Positions 1 through 14,273 of a DNA stretch of 64,000 nt are shown here, in pieces (position 1 is the stretch's first letter; every line of letters begins with the position of its first letter). Source of the DNA: Atrina japonica (lineage: Eukaryota > Mollusca > Bivalvia > Pterioida > Pinnidae). Under the pieces are notes generated by a model. The model saw nothing but the letters and a program-made list of their open reading frames with translations. It made no database searches and was not told the origin of the DNA. The DNA lies in contig BROG01000030.1 of the NCBI GenBank assembly GCA_030159075.1, forward strand, positions 2,217,001 to 2,281,000, written 5' to 3'. The translations under genes and the position numbers were made by a program.

Positions 1-295
1 GTAAAGAGGTCAAGTTTGGTGATGAGGTCAAGTTCGGTGAAAAGCATGATTGGTGAAACGGAGTCACTGTCTGTGGCCGTGATCCAGAATACTATCTAAT
101 ATCTCTGAGAGGGGGACTTCATAATATTTAACAAGATCCCCGTATCGACCATAAAACGACGAATCATAGCGTTCAACAACGTAACCTTGTGTAAGTAGTT
201 TATTAGCTAGTCGTGAACATTCGCAGGGATATATCACTTTTACACAACTATGAAAATTGTCATCTTTATAAATAAGTTTAGTCTTTTCCTACTGT
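1..295 (-). mobile_element. Family B reverse transcriptase 3' fragment, cut by window edge
   Basis: On the - strand a clean frame ends at a stop at 64-66. It reads RLANKLLTQGYVVERY, then FYGRYGDLVKYYEVPLSEIL, the C-terminal end of a retroelement reverse transcriptase. A tail follows with two copies of an 18-bp unit (TTCACCGAACTTGACCTC-like), reaching the edge. The same end is seen at 38600-39020 and 61890-62330. The upstream limit near 295 is approximate. Confidence 0.8.
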
Positions 296-2789
296 AATAT
301 TGGCCTGATACTAATACACGTCATGCTAAGCTTAAATAGGGTGTTGAAAAATTCTTTTTCGAATTTTGAACTAATAGCCTGCTCCATTGAAATGCATTCA
401 AATTAAAAAAGCCACACAAAAACATATGAAAAACGATAATTAACAGGAAGTGGGGTAGTAGATAGTAAATAAATATGACAGGCATTAAAGGACGTATTTA
501 AATGCTGTATTAAAGTGTTAAACATATCTTAACAATTTAAATACTTAATTACGCTGAGGTTAGCTATACCTCATTTAAATGTTATAGCAGGATGCATACT
601 ATGTATTAAATTTTTTTATTTTTTCAAAAGAACAAAATCATTATCTATTTTCCTACAGCATAAATTACAAACATAGACACTATTATAAGAATCTGGAAAT
701 GTAGACATACAAGAAGATAATTTTAATCGTATACTGCCATGCGATTCACACCAAAATTTGTAACGTTCAGAGATATTGTTCCCGACCATATCATTATATA
801 ACCATACACCTGATTTATATATATAGTTGTAATTAACAACACCGATATACACACATTTCTTACATAACTCTCATGTACATCTGATGTATTTCCGCGAGAC
901 ATGAGTGACTCCCTCATTCAGTGGACAATCTATATTACAATGACAAAAAATTATGTTATCAATTAGTTTCTAGCTTCCAGACCGTGAGACTTCTAGACTC
1001 TCCTACTAGAAATTATGACGCTTTGAATTATTATCTGACCAGAATCAATATACGTATGACCGTTTAATTATCTAAAACTCTTTATTTGAGCCTAAAACAT
1101 ATATGAACCATAAGGCAGTTCTCAAAGCAATGGAAATGTGTAGCATGATAAGATATCTCTATGAAGAAAGCTATTTCAAGTCGTTATTGAATTGTCAAGC
1201 TTGCCATAAAATTATCGTACGGGTTTCAATATTAATCATTGTCTGACTGCAGACAATGAGTGTTAAACTAGTGTTAGATTCCCAACGATGTATCTTGAGT
1301 CGACCCCAGGACTATCAATTTGCAATGCAAGAACCTTGTTAAAATTGACATATAGATTGTCGAATATGAGTTGTCAACGGTAGCGAGATCTTCACGCGAT
1401 GTAAGAGGTGATGTATTTCTGATCTATCTATTTCAAGGTTAATTTTGAAGTTTATAATTTATCAACCATACCGTTATATGCATACTCTGATATTTCAACT
1501 GAAATAAATTTATCAAGACATGTTTGTGGCTAACCGCTTAGTGAATGAATGCAATAGGAGCATAATAACCATAGATCAAACGCATGTACTTCCTTTTATA
1601 TTTTCTCTGCTTTGAAGCCCAACTCTGTATAAAGAGCACCTGACCTGTCTACAAATGCTAACAAGAAGGAAGGGTTACTAACCCATGTAATGAATGAGTA
1701 GTTTAACTACAGAATAAAACTATTTCCTTGTAATGATGAATTTCAATGACTGAGAATTCACAATTTCATTACAAAAAGTAGCCAGGTCTCGTTTTCAGAA
1801 ATAGTAACACCATATCATGGAAATTGGGAATCACTTCTCAATACAGAAATTCTTAATTTAGGAATACACTAACATATCTATTCACTTTCAAACGTTTATT
1901 GGCATTCGCATGTATACTCTAAAGCCAACAACATGTCTTTTTCTAACGAAACTGACAGTTTTTAAAACAGAGAATGAAGACTGGTGTAATTTTAAATCTA
2001 ATTGAGACGGTTTACTCGATCATTTACTTTACAGAACAAGTTTATGAATTATTTTTTAAGTTTTGGTTTGCGTGAAGCACGATTACCTGTTACTGCAATG
2101 TTATTTTCATAGATTGATGGATGAAAATGTCTCGTTTTGCGTTTTGAACACTTTTTCGATTTCTTTTCAAGAAATTTAATGAGGCTAATTGTCACTAGAG
2201 ATGTTCGGATGTCGAATTTTAGAACAAATGAGACTTTTAATCTATTAAGAATGTTAATTGGCTAACCTTTTGTTGAAAAATATTGGTGTCTTCTGCACCA
2301 AGGTTGAATATTTGTGCCATCTCTCAACATTAGCTAGATAGTGTGGTATATTACAACTAGTTTACATCCTGTAGGTAACATTATTACTTAATTGATAAGA
2401 AACAAGTGAGAGGCGGAGTGCGCTGTAAAATAATGTCTACTTAATTGAAGTATATGATATAAACGACGCAGACGCCATTGACCTCATCACAAACTTAAAT
2501 ATTGCAATTTGTTTTTGTTGATGATGAACTATCTGTACTATCTGTGAAATAAATCATTAATTACATGACGGGACAGGCAACCCGTAAAATATGTCACTGA
2601 AATTAGTTTGATAAGAATTTATAGCACTAATATTTAGTACACTGCCAATCGATATATGTGCTTTTAAATATATTTCCTGCTTTGGTGTCATATGTATGTC
2701 TTAGAGCATCTCCGATATATGCCTTTAGACAGATAGCTTTAATTGTTTATACTTCAGGTATATGTTTCCACATTCACTTTAATTTTTTG
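296..2789. other. No feature recognised
   Basis: AT-rich sequence with only short chance open frames. I see no splice-consistent exon, RNA gene or recognisable repeat. Confidence 0.5.
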
Positions 2790-2792
2790 TCT

Positions 2793-3000
2793 GAAGGTCA
2801 AATGGTTAAACCATCGTGTTTTAAACCGTGAAGTCTCTGACCCTCTTGTCAACGCAGGTTCGACACCTGGTACTTAAGCTGATTTTGAGAGAAGTTTTGC
2901 TTAAGGCCACGCCGGGTTCCCTCGTCCACCGTTCGAAGCTGGTCGCCACCGTATAACTAAAAATTGTGGAGTGTGGAATAAAACACCATTCAAACAAATA
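2793..3000 (+). mobile_element. tRNA-derived SINE
   Basis: A box-like ggtcaaatggtt and B box ggttcgacacc sit at tRNA spacing. The body ends with a ctggtcgccaccgtata block and a Lys/Asn-rich-looking A-tail (ataaaacaccattcaaacaaata). The same body end occurs in the elements at 24893 and 46770. Confidence 0.75.
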
Positions 3001-3220
3001 AACAGAACAATTTATTTCTTAAAACATCAACGGACCACATGGTGCCACTTCCACCTTTGACACTTGAGCACTTGATACATATCAGGTAATTTTACGCTGA
3101 CTTTAAGGACATGTGTAATTTCATTTCCCGGGAAAGTTCAGGTAGTTGAGAAATAGGTACCCCCAATTTTTCATCTTTTCATTTGATATGAATTCCCTCT
3201 TCCTAACTAATAAAAAAAAT

Positions 3221-3312
3221 ATCATATACCAACGTATAAATCAATAGAATATAAAGGACATAGATACAAATCTGGTAAAAATGGACAAAGACGGACCTCT
3301 GGGAACCAATTA
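3221..3312 (-). mobile_element. Family A retroelement 3' tail fragment
   Basis: Matches the end of the family A tail: taccaacgtataaatcaata, then aaatctggtaaaaatggaca and gacctctgg. Only the last 90 bp or so are present. Confidence 0.75.
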
Positions 3313-3875
3313 ACATAGTTTCAAACACACTGGGTAAAATTCGTATCTTTATGAGCTTTATAAATCCAGTGTCAGTAACGGTAAATATGGTACCAAACCA
3401 CCAGTCGTTACATAGCCTCTATATAATACGATTGGTTGATAGATTACATATAACATTACAATAAGTTTATGGAATTCAATAATAAATACCTTAAAAAGTA
3501 TTTTCAGAAACAAAAGTTTATTACTCATTTCCAAATTAGATATAGAGCATATGTGACACTTGAAATGTGATGGACACTTTAGCTGCAATTTAGCTGCAAT
3601 TTATGATTTTAGGAAACATAAAATCATATAGTATAAATATAACAAAACATAGAACGATTAAAATAAAAGAACATCTGATTTTATCTTTTTTCATTATGGT
3701 AATAACTAATTTATAAAAAATGGCTGTTATTCATTGTGTTTTTAAATATTGGCTTATTTGCCGGTTTTTGGTGTCCCTAAATGAAATAAATATATTAATG
3801 ACTGCACTGTTACACTCAAATAGGGTGTCAATTTTGTTTTTTATATAAAAATATCTCATACCAAAAAAAGTAAGG
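3313..3875. other. No feature recognised
   Basis: AT-rich DNA with a 76-codon chance open frame on the - strand that shows no domain pattern. Confidence 0.5.
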
Positions 3876-3876
3876 G

Positions 3877-4131
3877 GCCTCCGTGGCCGAGTGGTTAGAG
3901 CATTGCGCTTTAAATCACAAGGCCTCTCACCTCTGGTTCGAATCCCGCTAGGGTCATTTCGAATTAAGTGGGAATGTTTGCCAGTTTTCTTGCGGAAGGT
4001 CGGTGGTCTTTGGTCGGTGGTCTTTACCCGGGTAGCCGGGGTTTCTCCTCCACCAATAAAAACTGGACGTCATCATATGACTGAAAGATTGTTGAGTATG
4101 GCGTAAAACAAAAAAATCAAATCAAATCAAA
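3877..4131 (+). mobile_element. tRNA-derived SINE with (AAATC)n tail
   Basis: The head has A box tggccgagtggttagagc and B box ggttcgaatccc, so it is tRNA-like. The body carries a short internal duplication (ggtcggtggtcttt). The tail is four copies of aaatc. The tail abuts, tail to tail, the 3' end of the family A copy at 4132. Confidence 0.85.
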
Positions 4132-4642
4132 TCTCATACCAAAGTATAAATCAATAGAAATGAAATAGAAACAAATCCGGTAAAAATGGACAAACACGGA
4201 CCTCTGGAAACCAAGAGGTGGGATCAGGTGCCATTGAGGAGTAAGCATCTGTCGACCGGTCACACCAGACGTGAATCCACAGTCAATGCCAATGAAATAC
4301 GTGAGAAGTGAATCCTCGTCACAATTAGTACAGACGTCTCAACAACCGCCAACGAAAAGGCAAAACAACATTTCACTTAGTAAAACATAGTAATCGCAAA
4401 CAAGACCACAATACCGACCGTAACATTTGCGGAACGTTGACATCAAACGTGGTCCTCGATATCCATGTGTCAACAATTTGTCAGTGAGTAGTTTACCTCT
4501 GTGTATGATATCTTCATATGTTGTAAGCGCCTTGGCATATCGGATCATTTATGAAATATAAACTCGGGTGACTACGGGTGACTGAGGGATATTACTATTT
4601 AAATGTGGAAAATTTACGATGGGAAAGCCGAATCGTCGCGTT
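4132..4642 (-). mobile_element. Family A retroelement, 5'-truncated
   Basis: The 3' tail (4132-4375) is followed on the - strand by the end of the reverse transcriptase frame: RYAKALTTYEDIIHRGKLLTDKLLTHGYR and a frame end SEMLFCLFVGGC. Coding sequence upstream of about 4642 is missing, which is the 5' truncation typical of target-primed insertion. Confidence 0.85.
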
Positions 4643-5121
4643 AACTGATAATGTACTGTACAGCATTCTTAATAGAAAACTAAACATTATAGAAACATGA
4701 TGTGTGGGAGATCTAACAAACTCACTTGTACTCTAAAAGACCACACATGGGCAGCCATAGGGTTTTAAGTTCAGGGAGAAAAATTAACATTGATGTGTCA
4801 TATTATATGATTAAAATTTGTCAATTCCCCAAATCTATATGTATCTGGGGTAAAGTTTCCAATATGAGCAATAATATAGAAGTCTTTCAGATAGATGACG
4901 ATCTGAACCAATAGGACAGACAATAAAGTCAGTACTTCTTTATCACTTTTCTCCAATTACCGATTTGCTGATTATCGTTTGACATAAGGTTTATCGAAGG
5001 AAGGTTCTTCCGACAATCTTTGTATACTGATGATCGTATACTCAGTGTGTATATCATCTGGTGAATTTCGTCACTAATAAAGAATTAGTATCGATGATCG
5101 ATGAATTTCTAATACATACAT
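4643..5121. other. No feature recognised
   Basis: AT-rich DNA without recognisable gene or repeat. Confidence 0.45.
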
Positions 5122-5233
5122 ATTTCAAGACACTGGTTATTAGCATTTGTTAAAAGAAGATAAATACGCGTGAGAACATCTATAAATTTATAAATGCTTC
5201 ATGAAGTACATTTGTTGTATCATCTCTACTTTG

Positions 5234-5240
<7 letters not shown>
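5122..5240. repeat. Duplicated block, copy 1 (copy 2 at 6009-6131)
   Basis: Both copies share atttcaagacact, gataaatacgcgtga, aatgcttcatgaagtaca and catctctactttgatctt in the same order with small indels. Copy 1 runs into a long AT array. Confidence 0.85.
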
Positions 5241-5486
<246 letters not shown>

Positions 5487-5509
5487 ATCATCTCTACTTT
5501 GATAGATAT

Positions 5510-6008
5510 ATATATGGTTAAAGTTTTCGGATGTTTAAAGAAGGTGCTCTTTCGCAAATCGGCGTGATCAGATCAATATTTTTATGTTCGCGTAAAGTAT
5601 GTTTCTTGTAAAAACCTGATCAGCTGAAAATATCATCATTGACGTAACCAAAAAGCCTACATTTAGACTTTTTGCTTTGTAAACGTTTTGTAGTTTATTT
5701 AAGACACTCGATGCTTGTCTAAGACCGCATGGTTCATTAACGCCTCCGTTAAACCAACTGGTAATGCAAAATAAAAATAAATGAAACACTTTTTTGATAG
5801 ATAAAACATTGTATGATAAGACAAAAGATTGTTATGAAATTCAGTGAAAGGACAGCCAAGTGCTTAGTTATGCTTTCAAAGTTTGTCTTCAGTTTCCATT
5901 GTTATATTTCGTATTGAAGTGTTCGATAAAATACAGATGCTATTTTAGACAGAATCCAACAAATACACATTAATAGCAATTATCGTATCTGGACTAAAAA
6001 TCGAACAT
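5510..6008. other. No feature recognised
   Basis: AT-rich DNA. A 73-codon open frame on the - strand has no family pattern. Confidence 0.45.
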
Positions 6009-6131
6009 ATTTCAAGACACTCTGATTTTCAGCAATTGTTAAAAGAAGATAAATACGCGTGATAACATAAAATTTATAAAAATAAATGCTTCATGAAGTA
6101 CATTTGTTGTAGCATCTCTACTTTGATCTTA
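6009..6131. repeat. Duplicated block, copy 2
   Basis: Second copy of the block at 5122-5240, about 890 bp away. This copy has no AT array after ctactttgatctt. Confidence 0.85.
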
Positions 6132-6838
6132 TTTCAACTAATTGTACAATGGTGCTAAATCAAGGATAGCAACTTGCCATCTATTCCATAAACATTGATT
6201 ACACAAAGATGCAAAAACAACGACTATAATGTTCTACATGCTTAACAAAGATGACTAGAATATATCTGAAGAATTTTATTCGATTAATTGTGTATATAAT
6301 GTCTTTTCAAAATAATATACCGGTAACAGTTCTTGATTTTATGTGTTGACTGCAAATGACACTAATCACTGATGTATAGCGAAACTGCGTGAAAAGGAAA
6401 AACAAAGCGATCGGCGGACTGGTGTTTATTTTGTATATATTTACTTTTAATAGTTAGAATTACATCACTCACTATTTTATTACATCTATAAATAAATATT
6501 TGGCATGTCGAACATCTGTTGTAATAGTTTAATTGAAATTTATATACATTTTGTGCGTACATATGGCATATGCTGTTCAAATGTTTCTGTCTCTTTAGAA
6601 TATCATTAATATACGGTTTGTAAGTGTTCGATGTATCTTTAAGTCATATTGTATCTAATATAATTTTCGTCTTGAGAAAGGAGTTGTTCTAAATATTGTT
6701 TGTCATCCCTGTGCTTTTGTAATTAATTAATTCCAGTGCTGCAGTTACTAAACTGGGGTACAAGGTTAATCAGTTTCTAATCTGCACCCTCATCTTGCGA
6801 TAATAGGAAATCCCCTTTTATGTAATATAAATGCATTG
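6132..6838. other. No feature recognised
   Basis: AT-rich DNA, no gene or element recognised. Confidence 0.45.
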
Positions 6839-6985
6839 GGTATTCTTTCGAAGTAAACATTTCTTACGACTTTTCACTTAGGTATTCCTTCGAGGCAAGC
6901 ACTTTTTACGACTTTTCACTCAGGTATTATTTCGAGGTAAACACCTTTTACGACTTTTCACCCAGGTATTTCTTTCAAGAAAAAC
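6839..6985. repeat. 42-bp minisatellite, about 3.5 copies
   Basis: The unit starts ggtatt, contains tttacgacttttcac, and restarts at 6839, 6881, 6923 and 6965, exactly 42 bp apart. Copies differ by several substitutions, so the array is old. Confidence 0.9.
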
Positions 6986-7176
6986 GTTCTTATGTCGCTA
7001 TATGACAATGTGTTATGTGTGCTATGGAATGACATAAATATATGTACGATATTTGCGTTCAATACCTGCCTAGACACACGAGGCCTCGGTTGTGATTTCA
7101 TTCTTTTCTGATTTCAGGTAGAACCTGGTACAGGATATCAAACCCGGATTCTCTATCTTGTGAGTTGAACACCAAT

Positions 7177-7196
7177 ATATATATATATATATATGA
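7177..7196. repeat. Short (AT)n run
   Basis: About ten AT units just before a tandem duplication. Confidence 0.85.
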
Positions 7197-7198
7197 CT

Positions 7199-7493
7199 TC
7201 TTTACGATGTGGAATAATGACGAAGATCAGAGAAAAGTTTTAATATATGACAAAATGACGAAGAAGTTTTATAAATAGTTAACAGAAAATTTTTATAATA
7301 AATATAAATATAATTCGGTAAATGATAATTGCTACCGTCCGACGTCATCATGACATCATTCTTTACAATGTGGAATAATGACGAAGATCAGAGAAAAGTT
7401 TTAACAGAAAATGAAGATTTATAAATATAATTATAATAAATATAATTCGGTAAATGATAATTGCTACCGTCCGACGTCATCATTACATCATCG
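7199..7493. repeat. Tandem duplication, units about 162 and 133 bp
   Basis: Copy 1 (7199-7360) and copy 2 (7361-7493) share gtggaataatgacgaagatc at their start and gctaccgtccgacgtcatca at their end. Copy 2 lacks an internal segment of about 30 bp. Confidence 0.9.
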
Positions 7494-10400
7494 AACAATG
7501 AAGAATTGTAACTATTAGTTACTATTAACGACAGTTTCCGTTTGAAAAAAAACACGATGGTGAAAGCACTGGTGTGTGTGGGTGCGTGTTTGAGTGTGAG
7601 TGTATGTGTATGTGTTATTTATATTATTTTAATCTGTGATTGTAATGAGGAGGGGACAGGATGTCTGTCGTTTGTCATCGCAATAATCTATATAATTCGT
7701 TTCATGACTTTGTATTTGCTTAGATATGGCAACTTAGGATATATAGTGTTATTTGTTTTAGTGTTTTGTAGAAAGAGAGAGGAAGATAGAGAGAGAGAGG
7801 GGGAGGGAGAGAGAGAGAGAGAAAAGAGAGAGAGAACAACATTACAATAATCTTATTGATTTGTATTTAATAATTTGTTAGAGCAAGCTATTACACACAA
7901 GCTATTACAATCAAATGATTACGCTATCTAGATATTATGTAGGAAATAAAGTTGTGCCAGGGAAACGTCAAGTAATGTTGATATCGTGTTATCATCCGAT
8001 ATTCTAGGAAAAAGCATGACGTATATGTTTTTATGTCGTTAAACACGAGAGTTTAGTGAAGCATAAAGCAGTCAGATATCAATAAGTTAATTTTTACATT
8101 ATTGAGTTGATTTGATAACAACTTATTATTTATTCTGAAAATTATTTTGTATTATCCATGTAACATGTACAAATACAATTCAAAATAATATGTGTGGCAA
8201 TAAACCTTAATCTAAGGCTATAAATTTCTATCCTCAAGGCTAGATGAAAACCAAAATATTTGTGATAAATGATAAATTATAAAGAAATGCTCTAGACGAT
8301 CGTGTCTGTTAATAAGACTTCATCAGTTGAACTGGAATTTAAAGTAATTGTATATTTCCAAAAGAAGAGGAGAACATACCCACTAATGTGCACCCGGTAA
8401 ACGAAACAGATCTCCTGGATTTAGAGATCCTTGATTTAGTGTTTTAGTACTGAGTTATTATAGGATTATTGTTTCGATATCTCTCTGATAATTATCCAAA
8501 TCACATTTACCTAATTTTAATGTAATAAGTAAGGATGTAGGGTATAACGTTTCTTACAGTGACCACGAACAATAAAACAAGCACCCGAAGTGCTAATAAT
8601 ATGACAAAAAGTCATAAATAATTATTTGAGTCTCATGCTATGTTTATACAATTAATGAATTAGACCCTAAATATCTATTGACATCGATATGTTCATGGCG
8701 CCTACTGTGATAACTAATAGACGAATGGTTTTATATGTTCTCTGACTGGGTATATTGTAATTCGATATGTACATTTGTCAATGATCTAAATCAGTGCATA
8801 TAAATGGGGTGTAATTACTATAAATACTTTGTTATCTTGTTTCAGCCTATTTGATGCTAGATATTATATAAAAATCGGACAAGAAAAGTTAAGTCAAGAA
8901 TTTGAAAAATACGAATGTGGTAAAACAAATGTGCATGTGTTTTGTGCATACATGTGTCCGTTTGTTATAACTTTACAAACAGAGTAATATAGTTGACAAT
9001 GGTCTTTATTTTGTAATCTATATCGTGATTTGTGATTTAATTTTGACTATTAGAATAACACAATGAAGAGTTAGGAAGCAATCCTGGTGTCACTAATTGA
9101 ATGAAATCTCAGTAAAATAAAAGTTATTGTATTTCTGCTGTTCATGTATGTCTCTTACTGCAATGCTGGCAATGTTATATGATTTCCGGTTCTAGTTCTT
9201 CGTCAATCCAACTCCATTATTGATATGCAAGCAAATTCAATTTTCTTCTTTTTAATGGAAAAATTATCCACGTTTCCATGGAAGCAATAATAAGGTAAAT
9301 ATTGTTTGAAATATGAGTAATATATTTTGAAAACGTATACTGTGTCGGCTTCCTTTCTCTTGATTTGCGTTTTCAGAAGAAAAGAAGTGATGGGTAGTTT
9401 GATAATCGACAAAATAAAATTTATGCTAAACTAGACGTTTTGTATATTGTATGGCGTACAATTGTTAGTTTGACGAAAAACAAATATATCCAAAATAGTT
9501 TGTTTACATACATGTATTTTGGGTACCGAACTAAACATATATATATTTTTCAATTTTCATTAGAAAATCATAACGTTGACCTAAACATGACAGATAAAGA
9601 GTAAAACACAAGTATAAAGGGACACATACACATGGGGACAGACACAAGTGCAAACATACACACATGGACATACATATACTGGACAACACATATGAACATA
9701 CACGCAGACATACACGTCGTGTTTTCGGTTAAAGTATTAATTTTCGCTTTAAGTGTTGATTTACTACTAGACTAGAAGAACATAATTACATCGACTTCAA
9801 TTTTACATTTTTATTTTTACAGTTACTATAAGTAACTCATATAGAACTCTAAATGCCATAGCTCTTATTTATTACAAATTAGGGATGCAAATTTTCAAAC
9901 AATGAAATAAATACTATTTTTCAAGTAATAGAAATACTCTATGTAAGAGAAAATAATACATAAATTTCATAAAATTCGGTAAAAATGCGCTTTAAAATTA
10001 TCGATAAAATGCATTAACGATAATAAAGTATTATCAGAGTGGATATTTTATGTTATCGCTGTAGTTAAGCAACTGGCATGTTCGACTTATTACTGCAGAA
10101 TATTGGTCTTAGTCTCAATATAAACACACTACGTCTTATCATACGTATAGTAGAATGAAAGAGCTATGCTATCGCTTAAACCGTCTAAGTATCGACACAA
10201 TGTATAATGGGACACCTGAAGAAATAATGAATCATAGTAATGGCCAGCTGATGCATGTAATACGGAGTTATAATGAGAAGTTGATATAGTTTTAGTGTAT
10301 TTAGCTGATAAAATATCAGATAACCATTTCTGGAATCTACGTGTGTAAATCCGACACGGATTAAACAGAATCACTACTATCGAGGTATGTGCAATTTACA

Positions 10401-10789
10401 GTTCTCACTATTTGATATTTGTCTTTTACAAGTTTTGGAATGATGGTATTTTAATAGTTCTTCTAAATAAGTATTAATAGTCCAAATAAAATTATCGGGA
10501 TACAATGTAACTTGTACAACTTCATTTTATTGTATATTTCGAGTCATTCAATATACATTACTTCCACGGCGTTTTATTGATAACCTTCGTTATGGCATGA
10601 AATAAATGGAAATAAATGGACTGTTATTTACAGAAATATTATAATATGATTTTCGAGGACCACACATTTATATAAGATAATGGACGATCGGACAGAGAAT
10701 ATAGCCTAATGCTTAACAAAGAGACGGTAGAGCGTGAATTATGTAATACTTTTTAAATATTTACAATAGTTCCGTTCATTTGTTGTATT
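7494..10789. other. Intergenic DNA, minor simple repeats only
   Basis: It holds a GT-rich run near 7570-7615, a GA-rich run at 7774-7835, and a degenerate acatacaca-type repeat at 9612-9715. I see no exon. A recurrent CTGATGA...stem...GA motif on the - strand at 8300-8326 is listed separately. Confidence 0.5.
8300..8326 (-). other. CTGATGA / stem motif, retroelement-end type
   Basis: On the - strand CTGATGAA is followed by a GTCT...AGAC hairpin and then ACGA. The same layout occurs at 59643 and 60578, so it may mark the end of a decayed retroelement. It is too short to assign. Confidence 0.35.
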
Positions 10790-10791
10790 GG

Positions 10792-11008
10792 TGTTGTATG
10801 CCATATTCAACAAGTCAAATGATGATAGCCAATGTGTGAAGGTGCGGATGAAACCCCGGTCACAATATATACGAGAAAACACCAACAACTTTTCGCATAT
10901 AAATTGGTACACTTTTTTATTTAATTTGATTAAGTTCCAGCAGGGTTAGAACCGTCCGCGACTAAAGATGTGTGTCACTAAACTATTGGGCACGGAAACC
11001 CCCTGCAT
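10792..11008 (-). mobile_element. tRNA-derived SINE, degenerate
   Basis: Read on the - strand, the head has an A box-like GCCCAATAGTTTAG and a B box-like GGTTCTAACCC. The body ends in a tggtgttgtatgccatattc-type block. It is clearly diverged from the copies at 3877 and 24893. Confidence 0.65.
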
Positions 11009-13381
<2,373 letters not shown>

Positions 13382-13547
13382 TACAGTGGAACGTCCCTAT
13401 TAAAACCACCTAACTGACAGACTCAAAGTGGTCTGATTAGTGAGGTAGTCCCTTAAACGAGGTTCTCTACTTATTAGTTTTTATCAAGAGACTGAAAGCG
13501 TGTGGTCTGAAATGTTAGGTGGTCGTCATCAGCGAGGTTCTACTTTA
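13382..13547. mobile_element. MITE with TA ends (about 165 bp)
   Basis: The left end reads TACAGTGGAACGTCCC and the right end, reverse-complemented, TAAAGTAGAACCTCGC. These are imperfect terminal inverted repeats beginning at TA dinucleotides. The interior carries gtggtctg twice and has no coding. TA flanks suggest a Tc1/mariner-superfamily driver (inference). Confidence 0.75.
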
Positions 13548-14273
13548 CTAGGTTTCATTAAATGAAATGTCGAGTTATTTTTGTGATGGTGATTGTTGTA
13601 ATACAAAAATCACAGATATCAAAGTGGTAATCCTCAGGATGTCCAGGAGACTATATACAAATCAGGTGAACATCGGGCGAACTCGGACCTCTGGAAATCC
13701 AGAGGTTGGGATAAAGTGCCACAGAGGAGAAAGCATTTCCTGTTTACAGATCACTCTCGCTGCGAGACCATATTCAAATTCAAATGAAATAAGTGAGGAA
13801 TAAATCCTCTTCACAACTGGTACAGGCGACTCAACAACCGCTATCAAATAGGTAATTCAATATTTTATTTAGTGAAACAATAACTACAAACAAGACCATT
13901 ATACCGAAAATAACAAAGCTAATTTGCGGAATATTGACATCTAACACGATTCTCGAAATTCCTGTGACAATAATTTATCAGTAAGTAGTTTCCCTCTGCA
14001 TATCGAAACATTTGCGAGATATAAACACCATATATAGTTAATGGCGGGATAGTTCTACTGAAAATGTGAATAATTGACGATGGGAGTTTTTCGTATAGCA
14101 TAGTTGTCATTTTCCCATTTCTGTCTATATATATGGTAAGTAAAATGTAAAAGAAGGAAGCGTGTGAGCTTGATTCTGTGATGTCTTTAATTTCTAGTTC
14201 ATTAGGATATAAATTTATCGCATTGAAATATGTATGAAAATTGTCATTATTAATTGACAAATAATCGACGATA

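Noticed and set aside
3877..3960. Functional tRNA gene
   Set aside because: A and B boxes are present, but the acceptor stem does not close cleanly, and the sequence continues into a SINE body and (AAATC)n tail shared with other copies.
7542..7850. 102-codon frame with a hydrophobic start
   Set aside because: It spans a GT-rich run and a GA-rich run, and has no family pattern and no splice context.
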